A stretch of DNA of 64,000 bases, from contig JBJXFF010000070.1 of NCBI GenBank assembly GCA_046153945.1, positions 7,133 to 71,132 of the forward strand, given 5' to 3'. This document shows, in pieces, positions 52,856 through 61,654 of this stretch. The first letter of the stretch is position 1, and each line of letters starts with the position of its first letter. The position numbers and the translations under genes were made by a program. The notes beneath the pieces are model-generated. The model did not search any database. It was not told where the DNA came from and was given only the letters and a program-made list of their open reading frames with translations. The DNA comes from SXOA01 sp046153945 (GTDB lineage Bacteria; Planctomycetota; Planctomycetia; Pirellulales; Pirellulaceae).

Positions 52856-53542
52856 ATGAAACGCTTTTTTGCGATGGCAGCTTTGGTTGGCCTGGGATTT
52901 GTGGGCTGTGGGGGGCCGTCGACGGCATCCAAAGAGCCGGCAACGACGGCTGAAAAAGCTGCGGAGATGGCGGCGGCCACCGAATCAGCTCGGGAGGAAG
53001 CCCCTGCATCCGCTGCCCGCGCCCCGGTCGACATCCCGGCGAATGCTCCACCTGATGAGGTGGTCACCGCTTTTCTGGAGGCCCGCCGAACCGGCGATCC
53101 CCAAACCACGTCTGCCCTTTTGACATCGACGGCTCGGTCGGCAACCGCCAAGCACAAAATTGACGTGAACGGAGAAGCCCTTCCCGATCTTCAATTCCAG
53201 GTTGCCAAACCCAAGTACCTCAAGAACAATTCCAAGGGAGCCCATGTCAGCAGCATCTGGACCGAGATATTGCCCGACGGCACTAAAGCTAGCTACGAAG
53301 TGGTCTGGGTGCTTCGCAAGGAAGCCATCGGCTGGCGAGTCGCTGGGTTCGCGGCGGAGCTAACACCAGGCACAGAACCCCAATTTCTGAATTTTGAAGA
53401 CCCGGAAGACATGATGAAGAAGCAGCAAGAGTCCGTGGCAGCCGCGGAACAAGCCGCCCCTCCCGAGCAGGGCCCAGTTGCGAAGCAGCCTGAACAGGCA
53501 CGTACACCCACCCGAGGAGGGGAGTCACCTCGCCGGCGATAA
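52856..53542 (+). CDS. Lipoprotein of unknown function
   Basis: A 228-residue lipoprotein: lipobox LGFVGC at residues 13-18, then an Ala/Glu/Pro-rich linker to about 65. A small NTF2-like globular part follows (PPDEVVTAFLEARRTGDPQT, YEVVWVLRKEAIGWRVAGFA), then a Gln/Pro/Glu-rich tail. The NTF2-like reading is an inference from strand pattern. The gene has its own hairpin downstream and no partner. Confidence 0.72.
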   Translation: MKRFFAMAALVGLGFVGCGGPSTASKEPATTAEKAAEMAAATESAREEAPASAARAPVDIPANAPPDEVVTAFLEARRTGDPQTTSALLTSTARSATAKHKIDVNGEALPDLQFQVAKPKYLKNNSKGAHVSSIWTEILPDGTKASYEVVWVLRKEAIGWRVAGFAAELTPGTEPQFLNFEDPEDMMKKQQESVAAAEQAAPPEQGPVAKQPEQARTPTRGGESPRRR

Positions 53543-53596
53543 GATGCGAATATTTTGATGCAAAGTATTAATTTGTAACATCTTACGGTCATGAGA

Positions 53597-53620
53597 TAGG
53601 CTCACCATTCGGTGAGCCTA
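53597..53620 (+). terminator. Hairpin after the lipoprotein gene
   Basis: TAGGCTCACC, loop ATTC, GGTGAGCCTA: a perfect 10-bp stem 54 bases after the stop. The following ATCTGTTTCT is only moderately T-rich. Confidence 0.7.
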
Positions 53621-53741
53621 ATCTGTTTCTTGCCAACCCCGGCCTTCCAAACCTGTGCTAGAGTTTGGAAACTTCCCTCGGAACGCTGCAAGTCCCCCAT
53701 AAGTCTAAGTGCACCCATCTTGTGTATTTTAACTGTGGCCC

Positions 53742-53769
53742 TTGACAGCACCCGGTCGGATGCTACCCT
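53742..53769 (+). promoter_or_regulatory. Promoter of the Cys/His-rich protein gene
   Basis: TTGACA (53742-53747) is a perfect -35 box. TACCCT (53764-53769) is 16 bases away, a weak -10 box. The transcript would have a leader of about 200 bases before the ATG at 53979, rich in G and C and possibly structured. Confidence 0.5.
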
Positions 53770-53978
53770 ATCATCCTAACCTGTGTTTTCGCTACATCCT
53801 TCGCAACCCACAAAGATTCGCAACAGGGATTTCGTCGGGGTGCTGGGGCGCGAGAGCTCGCAGGGTGGTTTGGTCGTACCTCGCTCGACCCGTCGTCACG
53901 CGGCGAGGCCTGAAGTTTGACGGCAAATAGAGTTTTCACGCTTACGGTACCTGTTAAGTCTTATTGGAGGATCCCAGA

Positions 53979-54368
53979 ATGAACCGAATTGTTGTCCTTG
54001 GTCTTGCGATTTTCTTCGCAATCGTTGGTTTCGCCATGTTTAGTGGCAACGCCTCTGCCGGCCTGCTCGGCGGCGGAAGCAGCTGCAGCGGTTGCAGTGG
54101 CTCGTGCCACGGCCGTCGTTGCTGCGGTGGTCATCATGACCGTTGCAGCGGTCGCCGTTGCCACGGCAGCAGCTGCAGTGGCAGCAAGTGCAGTGGCTCG
54201 TCGTGCCACGGCCATCATCGTTGCAGCGGTCGCCGTTGCCACGGTAGCTGCAGTGGTTGCTCGGGTTCGTCTTGCTGTGGTGGCGATAAGGCCGCCCCTG
54301 CCGCTCCTGAGAAGGCTCCCGCCCCGGCTCCTGCCGCTCCGGCTGCCCCCCCGGCTCCCGCCAAGTAA
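53979..54368 (+). CDS. Secreted Cys/His/Ser/Gly-rich repeat protein
   Basis: A 129-residue protein with a signal peptide ending near GNASAG. Residues 36-101 contain 16 cysteines and 8 histidines in short repeats such as CSGRRCHG, CSGSSCHG and CSGCSGS. The tail is Ala/Pro-rich. A 26-base DNA word occurs twice (54142-54167, 54219-54244), so the repeats are recently duplicated. The composition suggests metal binding, or disulphide-linked surface or matrix protein; this is inference. GGAGG lies seven bases before the ATG. No family recognised. Confidence 0.75.
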   Translation: MNRIVVLGLAIFFAIVGFAMFSGNASAGLLGGGSSCSGCSGSCHGRRCCGGHHDRCSGRRCHGSSCSGSKCSGSSCHGHHRCSGRRCHGSCSGCSGSSCCGGDKAAPAAPEKAPAPAPAAPAAPPAPAK

Positions 54369-54451
54369 ATTTGGCTCTGAATTAAACTCGGCTATCCAGC
54401 CGCCAGTGCCTGCCCTGTTGGCGCTGTCTGGCGGAATCCAAAAGCCACATG

Positions 54452-54483
54452 ACCGCTTCTCGATTCGAGAAGCGGTTTTTTTT
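54452..54483 (+). terminator. Rho-independent terminator of the Cys/His-rich gene
   Basis: ACCGCTTCTCG, a three-base loop, CGAGAAGCGGT, then a run of T. A perfect 11-bp stem about 85 bases after the stop. Confidence 0.93.
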
Positions 54484-54592
54484 GCGCTCGTGTCAAGGGA
54501 AATAGGCCGGTTTGCGTTTACTTGCTGATGTTCTAAGCTTGGGATGAGCCGCACCACCCCCTGGCGCTCTCTCCCTCCGCTTGCTCCCGCCC

Positions 54593-55312
54593 ATGACTCC
54601 CCCCAAACCGCCAAAGTCGCCTCCTGGCTTGCTTTCGGATACCACCCGCAGCGTCATTTCGCTGGTCATTCTGCTGCACTTTTGCTGCGTCTTTACCGTG
54701 TTGGCGTCCGGCTTCCGTCGCTCGCCCATGCTGGAAAGATTGGTCAGCCTTTTTGCCCCGTATACCCAAGGACTGGCCTTCGACCCAGGCACCATCTCTT
54801 ACTACCATACTCTCGGGCGGGAACAGGACGATGACGCCATCCTGCTTGTCGACCTCTATCCCGATTCCGAGAGCCCCGTTGTCGGACAAACACTGATCAA
54901 AACAGTATCGCTTCCTGCTGAAGAGTCCCGTTGGCTCGAAAGCCGACGGCGCTATTTGGCGTTCGCTAAAATCGTTCAGGTCAACGCCCCAGAAGGGGAA
55001 GAAGCTGGTCCGGAACGCGATGCCACGGCCGCAGAAGTTGCCAAAGCAGTCGGTCGCGCGATCATCTTCGAGAACCGGTTGGAAAACGGCAAGTTTCCCC
55101 GGGCTGTCGTCCGCTGCGTTCGCCGGATGAGTCAGCCGAGAGTACTGACAGAACTCAACGAGGGCTTTCCTCCCGAACCGACCGCTGCTGCTTACGACAT
55201 TCCGCTGTACACGGCTGATGTTTTCATCGCCGAAGACGGCAACACGGAAATGGTAAAACGGGCTGCCCGAAACCAGCAGGCACCGCTCCAACCCAGCTCG
55301 AAACTCCCATGA
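54593..55312 (+). CDS. Membrane protein paired with HTTM protein
   Basis: A 239-residue protein: proline-rich start, one membrane helix at about residues 20-40 (SVISLVILLHFCCVFTVLAS), then a soluble domain (ISYYHTLGREQDDDAILLVD, FAKIVQVNAPEGEEAG). It overlaps the HTTM gene by four bases (ATGA), so the two proteins are made together. The partner relationship is well supported by this coupling; the function is not. Confidence 0.75.
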   Translation: MTPPKPPKSPPGLLSDTTRSVISLVILLHFCCVFTVLASGFRRSPMLERLVSLFAPYTQGLAFDPGTISYYHTLGREQDDDAILLVDLYPDSESPVVGQTLIKTVSLPAEESRWLESRRRYLAFAKIVQVNAPEGEEAGPERDATAAEVAKAVGRAIIFENRLENGKFPRAVVRCVRRMSQPRVLTELNEGFPPEPTAAAYDIPLYTADVFIAEDGNTEMVKRAARNQQAPLQPSSKLP

Positions 55313-56271
55313 CGTCTACTACGACTGCAGCCGCTGATGGCACCACCTGGACCAAGGACTTCGGACGGAGCTGGAATGAGTTCTGGTTTCGGCCCTGCGA
55401 TCCGACGTTGACGTCGTTGCTTCGCATCGGCGTCGGCCTGATTGCACTCTTGCACCTTGCCTCGTATTCAGGCGATCTCGTCCGCTGGTTCGCGGCTGAC
55501 GGGCTCCTGCCGACGAATACGGTCGACGCACTGCTTGGTGGTGGTGGCACATTTCATCCCACCTACCTCTCATTCGCCGGCTCGGCTTCTATACTCTGGA
55601 TTCTTCACGCCTGCGGCCTGGTCGCTGCGATAATGCTGACGCTTGGCCTCTTCAGCCGCGCTTCAGCGGCAGTCACCGCCGTTGCGACCTTGGGCATCGC
55701 CAACCGCGCCCCGATCATCGGAGGCCAAGTGGAGCCGGTCCTCGTATTCATGCTGCTCTACCTTTGCGTCGCCCCATCGGGTGCCAGGTTCTCGCTCGAT
55801 ACATTCCTGCGGCCGCAGCTCAAGGAATTCCCGCTCAGCCTGTTCGCCCACAAGGACGAACCCTCCGTCTTCGCCAACCTCAGTCTCCGCCTGATGCAAG
55901 TCCATTTCGCAGCGTTCTATCTCATGATGGCCCTCGCCAAGACCTACGGAGATGCCTGGTGGGACGGTGCAGCAGCCTGGCATCTCCTCGCCCAGACCCA
56001 CTCCCGGCCGATGGATCTCTCGTCCCTCCGCGGCAGCGAATTCCTGCTGAATGCCTGGACTCACTTCATCGCCTGGACGCAGTTACTGTTCCCCTTCCTG
56101 GTCTGGAACCGCTTCTCGCGTCCGGTCATTGTCGCGGCAGCAGCCCTGATGTGGCTTTCGCTGCTGCCGCTGACTGGGCTGACGAGCTTCTGCTTGCTCA
56201 TGTTTGTTGGGCTCGCTTGCTTTCTGCCTGCCGAGACCTTCGCCCGCTGGCACACGGTTGCCAAAGCCTGA
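55309..56271 (+). CDS. HTTM domain membrane protein (vitamin-K carboxylase-like)
   Basis: A 320-residue multi-span protein. The N-terminus (FWFRPCDPTLTSLLRIGVGL, then WFAADGLLPTN) and the segment LCVAPSGARFSLD followed by LMQVHFAAFYLMMALAKTYG and WWDG match the HTTM membrane domain of gamma-glutamyl carboxylases. The lumenal beta domain of the eukaryotic enzyme is missing, so carboxylation is not implied. Planctomycetes carry many HTTM proteins of unknown role. Confidence 0.85.
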   Translation: MTSTTTAAADGTTWTKDFGRSWNEFWFRPCDPTLTSLLRIGVGLIALLHLASYSGDLVRWFAADGLLPTNTVDALLGGGGTFHPTYLSFAGSASILWILHACGLVAAIMLTLGLFSRASAAVTAVATLGIANRAPIIGGQVEPVLVFMLLYLCVAPSGARFSLDTFLRPQLKEFPLSLFAHKDEPSVFANLSLRLMQVHFAAFYLMMALAKTYGDAWWDGAAAWHLLAQTHSRPMDLSSLRGSEFLLNAWTHFIAWTQLLFPFLVWNRFSRPVIVAAAALMWLSLLPLTGLTSFCLLMFVGLACFLPAETFARWHTVAKA

Positions 56272-56314
56272 TATAAGGGGCTTCTACCTTTCCATCTGGA
56301 TTGCGGAGCCTCGC

Positions 56315-57409
56315 ATGTCACTCGTCGGTGCATCAGTTAGCGACCTCGATACCCCCGCCCTCTGCGTCGATCTCGACGCTATGGAGTCCAACATCCGCGA
56401 ACTCGCGGCGACTTGTCGCCAGCATGGCGTCGGCTGGCGGCCGCATGCCAAGTGCCACAAATCGATTGACGTTGGCCGCAAGCTCATCGCTGCCGGGGCC
56501 ATCGGCCTCACCTGTGCCAAGCTGGGAGAAGCGGAAGTCTTCGCCGCTGCCGGCATCAAGGATTTGCTCATCGCCAACGAGTTGGTCGGCCCGCAGAAAG
56601 TGAAGCGTCTGGTCGAGCTTCGTCGCATTGCTGATCCCGTTTTCTGCATCGACCACCTGGACCAGGCTCGACCCATCAGCGAAGCCATGCAGGCCGCCGG
56701 CCTTCGCGTACGTGCCGTGCTGGAGATCAACATTGGCATGAACCGAGCGGGAATCCTTCCTGGCGAGCCCGCGCTGGAGTTGGCCAAGGAAATCAGCCTT
56801 CTGCCAGGTATCGATTTTTCCGGAGTCATGGCTTGGGAAGGGCATCTCGTCATTGTCGAAGACCAGGCCGACAAAGAAGCTCGCATTCGTGCAGCCCTCA
56901 CTCAACTAAAAACAACTCGCGATCTTCTGGTCTCAAATGGCATTCCCTCCCCCATCGTTTCCTGCGGTGGCACCGGCTCATTTCCGATTTCCGTCACGCA
57001 TCCCGGCGCGACCGAAATCGAAGCGGGGGGAGCGATCTTCATGGACGCCTTCTATCGCCGCAAATGCCAAATCTCTCTCTTCCAGCTCGCGCTCAAAGTC
57101 ATCGCCACCGTCGTCAGCCGCCCTGCGCCCGAGCGGGCCATCATCGACGCCGGCCGCAAAACCATGAACATGGAAATGGCGATGCCCTTTGTCCTCGGCC
57201 GGGAGGATATCGAGATCAAAAGCCTCAGCGCCGAACACGGCACGCTCATTCTCGCCCCCTCTGCCCAGAATCTTCGGATTGGCGACCGGCTGGAGATTAT
57301 TCCCGGCTACAGCGACTTCACCAACGTCCTCCACGATCAGTTCTATGCCCTTCGCGGCACCCGCATCGAAGCCATCTGGCCGCTGCAAGGGCGGGGGAAG
57401 CTGGCGTAA
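56315..57409 (+). CDS. D-threonine aldolase / D-serine dehydratase-like PLP enzyme
   Basis: A 364-residue fold-type III PLP enzyme. The Schiff-base lysine is K46 in WRPHAKCHKS, the usual RPHxKxHK motif with Cys in place of Thr. GMNRAGILPGEPALELAK and SCGGTGSFPISVTHPGATEI continue the family pattern, and EIIPGYSDFTNVLHDQFYAL contains the C-terminal His. These enzymes split D-3-hydroxyamino acids or deaminate D-serine. The ATG at 56315 has GGAG nearby. It is followed by the M20 peptidase gene, 62 bases away. Confidence 0.88.
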   Translation: MSLVGASVSDLDTPALCVDLDAMESNIRELAATCRQHGVGWRPHAKCHKSIDVGRKLIAAGAIGLTCAKLGEAEVFAAAGIKDLLIANELVGPQKVKRLVELRRIADPVFCIDHLDQARPISEAMQAAGLRVRAVLEINIGMNRAGILPGEPALELAKEISLLPGIDFSGVMAWEGHLVIVEDQADKEARIRAALTQLKTTRDLLVSNGIPSPIVSCGGTGSFPISVTHPGATEIEAGGAIFMDAFYRRKCQISLFQLALKVIATVVSRPAPERAIIDAGRKTMNMEMAMPFVLGREDIEIKSLSAEHGTLILAPSAQNLRIGDRLEIIPGYSDFTNVLHDQFYALRGTRIEAIWPLQGRGKLA

Positions 57410-57471
57410 TTCGCCCCACCCACGCCTCGCCACTTTCCGCTAAAATGGCCTCGCCCCTTTGCGAGGAAACT

Positions 57472-58680
57472 ATGAGCATTGATGTAGTCGAGACCCTCCA
57501 GGATCTGGTTCGCATTCCCAGCGTCAACCCGATGGGTCGCAGTATCGGCACCCAAGACATTTACTACGAACACCGCGTCACCAAGTACTTGGAAGAACTG
57601 TGTACTCGCCTGGGGATCGCCTGGGAGCGGTTCACGGTCGCTCCGCTGAGGGACAACTTCATCGCCCGCGTGGACGGCTCGAAGTCCCCCGAGCGGGGCG
57701 GCAAAATCCTGTTGATGGAAGCCCATCAGGACACCGTCCCCATCGACGGCATGACCATCGACCCCTTTAAGGCAGAAATTAGGGACAACCGGCTCTACGG
57801 CCGCGGGGCCTGCGACATTAAGGGGGGCATGGCCGCCATGATTACTGCTTTGGCCCGTTTTGCCGAAAGCAAACCCCGCAAACGGCCGACCGTCGTCCTG
57901 GCCTGCACCATCAACGAAGAACACGGCTACAGCGGAGCCCTGCATCTGGCCAACCTCTTCAGCGGCAAATTGCCGGACATTCGCTCCAAGCTGCTCCCCC
58001 GCGTCCCCGACGCCACCATCGTCGCTGAACCGACCAAGCTCAACGTCGTAGTGGCCCATAAAGGGGCAGTCCGCTGGCGTTGCCACACCGGCGGCGTTGC
58101 CACCCATAGTTCACAGCCTCATCTGGGCGACAACGCCTTCTACCACATGGCCCGCGTGCTCCAGGTGCTCGAAACTTACGCCCGTGATGTGGTTCCGCAC
58201 CTTTCTCAGCACCCGCTTGTCGGCCACCCCACTTTGAGCGTCGGCCTCATCAACGGCGGGGTCAGCGTCAACACAGTCCCCGATAAATGCACTATCGAGA
58301 TCGACCGCCGCGTCCTCCCCGGAGAGAACCCCGAAGCCGCCTACCGCCACGCCGTGGACTATGTGAACTCCGTCGTCGCGGCCGGCACGCCGGTCACGCA
58401 CGACGCTCCCTTCCTGAAGTCTTTCGGCCTCAACGACGACGCCAACGGCGAACTTTGCGAGCGGATGGGGGATGTGATTAAGCAGCACAATGCCCCGGGA
58501 GAACGGATCGGCGTTCCCTTCGGAACCAACGGCCCGCAATACGCCATGCCAGGCAGCCCGACCGTCGTCTTCGGCCCCGGCAGCATCGACCAGGCCCATA
58601 CCTGCGACGAATGGCTGGACATCGACCAACTCCGCACCGCCGCCGATGTCCTCAGCGACTTCGTCCGGCAGGATTGGTAG
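57472..58680 (+). CDS. M20 family peptidase (ArgE/DapE-like)
   Basis: A 402-residue zinc-dependent amidohydrolase or peptidase. The metal ligands are visible: H85 and D87 in EAHQDTVP, D115 in GRGACDIKGG, E149/E150 in INEEHGYSG, and a late His in SIDQAHTCDEWL. A dimerisation lid domain sits in the middle, with RWRCHTGGVATHSSQPHLGD. The family includes acetylornithine deacetylase, succinyl-diaminopimelate desuccinylase and dipeptidases; which applies is unclear. The start is the ATG at 57472 with a GAGG site. Confidence 0.88.
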   Translation: MSIDVVETLQDLVRIPSVNPMGRSIGTQDIYYEHRVTKYLEELCTRLGIAWERFTVAPLRDNFIARVDGSKSPERGGKILLMEAHQDTVPIDGMTIDPFKAEIRDNRLYGRGACDIKGGMAAMITALARFAESKPRKRPTVVLACTINEEHGYSGALHLANLFSGKLPDIRSKLLPRVPDATIVAEPTKLNVVVAHKGAVRWRCHTGGVATHSSQPHLGDNAFYHMARVLQVLETYARDVVPHLSQHPLVGHPTLSVGLINGGVSVNTVPDKCTIEIDRRVLPGENPEAAYRHAVDYVNSVVAAGTPVTHDAPFLKSFGLNDDANGELCERMGDVIKQHNAPGERIGVPFGTNGPQYAMPGSPTVVFGPGSIDQAHTCDEWLDIDQLRTAADVLSDFVRQDW

Positions 58681-58779
58681 GTCGCAAAATTCTTGCCGCA
58701 GCCAGCATTGACCTGCTGGCATGAGATATGTAATCTCCGCGGCGATTGAGTCCTACGCAGTTCTCCTCGCGGAGCCGGC

Positions 58780-59664
58780 ATGCGATCTTGGCAATTGACA
58801 ATCGCTTTCGCCGCGTCGTTGTATGCACTCCATTTGCCAACTGCGACCCTTCGGGCGGAAGATTCTCTATCGCAGTTGCGGGAAGAGGTGCGAACGGAAG
58901 ACCCGCCCGCCCCCAGTCGCGACCGAGCCAGCGACCGCCGGGCCACGAGCTACAATCCGAACTCCGATCCATGCAACCCCGATACCCATTGCGATGATTG
59001 GGGAGGACTCTTCCTCCCCGCCGTCTATGTTGCTGGCATCGTCGCCTCTTCACCTTTCTGGGGTCCGCCGGCGCTTGTTGGAGATTCCTACCTGGACAAG
59101 GGCTATTTTCCTCGCTATCCGTACAAAGAGCGCGGCGGCTACATGTGGATTGGGGATCCTATTCCCGATACCTACATCGTCGGTGTTCGTGCTCGCAGCG
59201 ACTTCGGAACCAATTTCGGGCGGATCGATTGGGTAGGTGGAAATGTGCTGGTCGAGTCCACCATGCGACTGGGTGTTGAATCCGATTTCCGCGTCCTGCA
59301 AGAGAGTGGTCCGGGCGCTGGCTTGGATTCGGCAACTCTGGGAGATGCCAACCTCTTCTTCCGCTTCGCTCAAAGCGACCAGTTCCAAGCACGGGCCGGA
59401 CTTGGATTGAATTACCTTTCCGACCCGGCGGACACCAATTTTGGCGGCAACTTCACCTACGCTGTCGATTGGTATCCGGTTAAGCCGGTCATTGTCTCCG
59501 CGGAATTCGACTTGGGATGGTTGGGACACGAAAGCCTGTTTCATTTTCGCGTCACCGAAGGGGTCAACTGGAAATACGGCGAAGCCTATGTCGGCTACGA
59601 CTACTTTGACATCGGCAATTTCCAAGTCGGCGGCATGGTCGCCGGCGTGCGGCTCTGGTTTTAG
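58780..59664 (+). CDS. Outer-membrane-type beta-barrel protein
   Basis: A 294-residue exported protein with a signal peptide ending near TLRAE. A polar segment follows to about 70. Then alternating strands typical of planctomycete outer membrane barrels follow (NFGRIDWVGGNVLVESTMRL, ANLFFRFAQSDQFQARAGLG, YGEAYVGYDYFDIGNFQVGG), ending in the aromatic VRLWF. Family not recognised; the final Trp-Phe supports a barrel. Confidence 0.72.
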   Translation: MRSWQLTIAFAASLYALHLPTATLRAEDSLSQLREEVRTEDPPAPSRDRASDRRATSYNPNSDPCNPDTHCDDWGGLFLPAVYVAGIVASSPFWGPPALVGDSYLDKGYFPRYPYKERGGYMWIGDPIPDTYIVGVRARSDFGTNFGRIDWVGGNVLVESTMRLGVESDFRVLQESGPGAGLDSATLGDANLFFRFAQSDQFQARAGLGLNYLSDPADTNFGGNFTYAVDWYPVKPVIVSAEFDLGWLGHESLFHFRVTEGVNWKYGEAYVGYDYFDIGNFQVGGMVAGVRLWF

Positions 59665-59757
59665 TGAGTTTTCTCGGGCTGCGATTTTGCCCTCCGCGGC
59701 ATTTGGATGGTATTATGGTTTAGAGAAGTGAAAGGAAGTACCCAGGCGACTCGTCCC

Positions 59758-60021
59758 ATGGTTGTTGTTGAAAACGGCACTGTTATTAGTGGAGCGATTT
59801 CCTTGGAACATCCGCTTCCGATTGCCGACGGCTCTCGCGTTGTTGTGCGCGTGGAAACCGCTAGTCCCACGCCATTGGCAGGTGCGAAGGACTCTGACCA
59901 TGATCTGGCGTGGCATTCATTCTTCGGCCTTTGGGCGGATAGAACAGACATTCCCGATAGCAGCGAATTTGTCCGGCAGGAACGTGAAAAATGGCATCTG
60001 CGGGGAACTCGCCAGGAATAA
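59758..60021 (+). CDS. Antitoxin of a VapBC-type pair
   Basis: An 87-residue protein. The N-terminal part (VVVENGTVISGAISLEHPLP, then GSRVVVRVE) resembles the DUF104/AF2212-like antitoxin fold. The C-terminal half is acidic with DIPDSSEFVRQEREKW. It overlaps the PIN-domain gene by 31 bases, so the pair is coupled. In-frame starts at 59707 or 59728 would extend it. It should bind and silence the toxin and repress its own operon. Confidence 0.75.
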   Translation: MVVVENGTVISGAISLEHPLPIADGSRVVVRVETASPTPLAGAKDSDHDLAWHSFFGLWADRTDIPDSSEFVRQEREKWHLRGTRQE

Positions 60022-60392
60022 TTGACACGGACATTTTGATTGACGCCGAGCGGGGAGTGGCAGATGCCGTTACCTTCACGCTGGCACAAAATGCGAGTGC
60101 CGGAATGCAAATCAGTGCTGTGAGCGCTATGGAGCTCATTATCGGCTGCCGAGATGGTGCCGAACTGCTTGTGGTCAAGGCCTTTCTTGCGAGAGCAACG
60201 ATTCACGAAATCAACTCCGCCATATCTCAGCAGGCGCGTGATTGGGTAGCCTCCTTTTACTTGAGCCACGGCCTAACGATTCCCGACGCATTGATTGGCG
60301 CAACGGCTCATCTGCTCAGCTTGCCGCTGTATACCAAGAACACCCGGCATTTTCAGATGCTTCCTTCGTTGGTTGTCATTCGGCCGTACTGA
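59991..60392 (+). CDS. vapC: PIN-domain ribonuclease toxin
   Basis: A 133-residue PIN-domain protein. The acidic catalytic residues are in GIIDTDILIDAERG, in SAMELIIG and in IPDALIGATAHLL. C-terminal RHFQMLPSLVVIRPY matches VapC. It cleaves specific RNAs (often initiator tRNA or 23S rRNA) unless held by the antitoxin. Confidence 0.9.
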   Translation: MASAGNSPGIIDTDILIDAERGVADAVTFTLAQNASAGMQISAVSAMELIIGCRDGAELLVVKAFLARATIHEINSAISQQARDWVASFYLSHGLTIPDALIGATAHLLSLPLYTKNTRHFQMLPSLVVIRPY

Positions 60393-60432
60393 ACAACGAT
60401 GCGAATGCTGATTCTCGCGTATAATCCGCGGC

Positions 60433-61620
60433 ATGACTTCGCCGCTTGCCAATCTCGACCTTGCCCGCTGGGCCTCTTTCGGAAAATCCTGGTCCATTCG
60501 GCCCGACACCACTTATCTCAACCACGGCTCGTTCGGCCCGCCGCCAGAACCTGTGCGCAAAGCTCGGCTGAAGTGGGTCAGCGACCTCGACAGCCAGCCG
60601 ATGGATTTTTTTGTGAGGCAGCTTGAGCCGGCCTGGCGAACCGCACGCGATCAACTAGCGCAGTTCATCGGTGCACAGGCGGATTCGCTCGTCTTTGTGG
60701 AGAACGCGACCGCGGGCATGAACATCGTCGCCGACTCGTTCCAGCTTCATCCCGGCGACGAAGTGCTGCTGACCGATCATGAGTACGGAGCAGTGGTCCG
60801 CATCTGGGAGCGAGCCTGTGAGCGCGCCCAAGCCCGTGTCACCACCGCCCGGCTGCCGCTGCCGTTCACGACGGCGGACGAGACGGTCGATACGCTCTTC
60901 AGTCAGGTCACTCACGCCACCCGGCTGATTGTCGTCAGTCACATTACGTCGCCGACGGCGGTCATTCTGCCGGTGGCCCAAATCTGCCGCCAGGCGCGCG
61001 AACGAGGAATCGCCATCTGCATTGATGGTCCGCATGCTCCGGCGCAAATTCCACTCGATATCTCCAGCCTCGGCTGCGATTTCTACGCGGCCAGTTGCCA
61101 CAAATGGCTCTCGGCACCATTCGGCTCGGGCTTCCTTTACGTTGCCAAAAGTTATCAGCCCTACATTCGCCCCCCACTCCTCTCCTGGGGCCGCCTTCCG
61201 CCCCAGCCGATTGAATCTTGGAGCGATGAATTCTTCTGGAGGGGCACGCGGGATTCCTCGCCCTACTTAGCCATCCCTGACGCCATCCAGTTCATGCAAG
61301 AAGTCGGACTCGAGTTTTTTCAATCCGGTTCGCATGCCCTGGCCCAATATGCCCGCCACCGGCTCGTCGAATTGACGCAGTTGGAGCCGATCATCCCCGA
61401 TAGCCCCACTTGGTACGGCAGCATTGCCCACGTCCCACTGCCGCCGGGGGACCGAGCCAAACTCCAAGAAGCCCTCTGGCAGCAGCATCACATCGAAGTC
61501 CCCATCGTCGATTGGAACGGTCGCCGTTTTATCCGCGTCTCATGTCATCTCTACAACACGCCAGCACAGATAGACCGGCTTGTGGATGCACTGCGGACGC
61601 TACTGAGTTCAGGACTATAG
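60433..61620 (+). CDS. Class V aminotransferase, isopenicillin-N epimerase-like
   Basis: A 395-residue fold-type I PLP enzyme. LNHGSFGPPPEPVR, VENATAGMNIVADSF, CIDGPHAPAQIPLDI and the Schiff-base K224 in SCHKWLSAPFGSGFLYV match the cefD/isopenicillin-N-epimerase-like and cysteine desulfurase family. No cysteine-loop residue of a desulfurase is obvious. Likely acts on an amino acid or small amine; the substrate is unknown. Confidence 0.87.
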   Translation: MTSPLANLDLARWASFGKSWSIRPDTTYLNHGSFGPPPEPVRKARLKWVSDLDSQPMDFFVRQLEPAWRTARDQLAQFIGAQADSLVFVENATAGMNIVADSFQLHPGDEVLLTDHEYGAVVRIWERACERAQARVTTARLPLPFTTADETVDTLFSQVTHATRLIVVSHITSPTAVILPVAQICRQARERGIAICIDGPHAPAQIPLDISSLGCDFYAASCHKWLSAPFGSGFLYVAKSYQPYIRPPLLSWGRLPPQPIESWSDEFFWRGTRDSSPYLAIPDAIQFMQEVGLEFFQSGSHALAQYARHRLVELTQLEPIIPDSPTWYGSIAHVPLPPGDRAKLQEALWQQHHIEVPIVDWNGRRFIRVSCHLYNTPAQIDRLVDALRTLLSSGL

Positions 61621-61654
61621 TGACGTCCTTGTTGGCACAACTGCAGGGAAAATA

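Larger units (their letters stand above)
53543..53978. other. Long intergenic leader region
   Basis: Apart from the terminator hairpin, the promoter pair and the AGGAGG-type ribosome binding site at about 53966, no gene or named element is seen. The part 53840-53920 has GC-rich self-complementary words. Confidence 0.5.
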
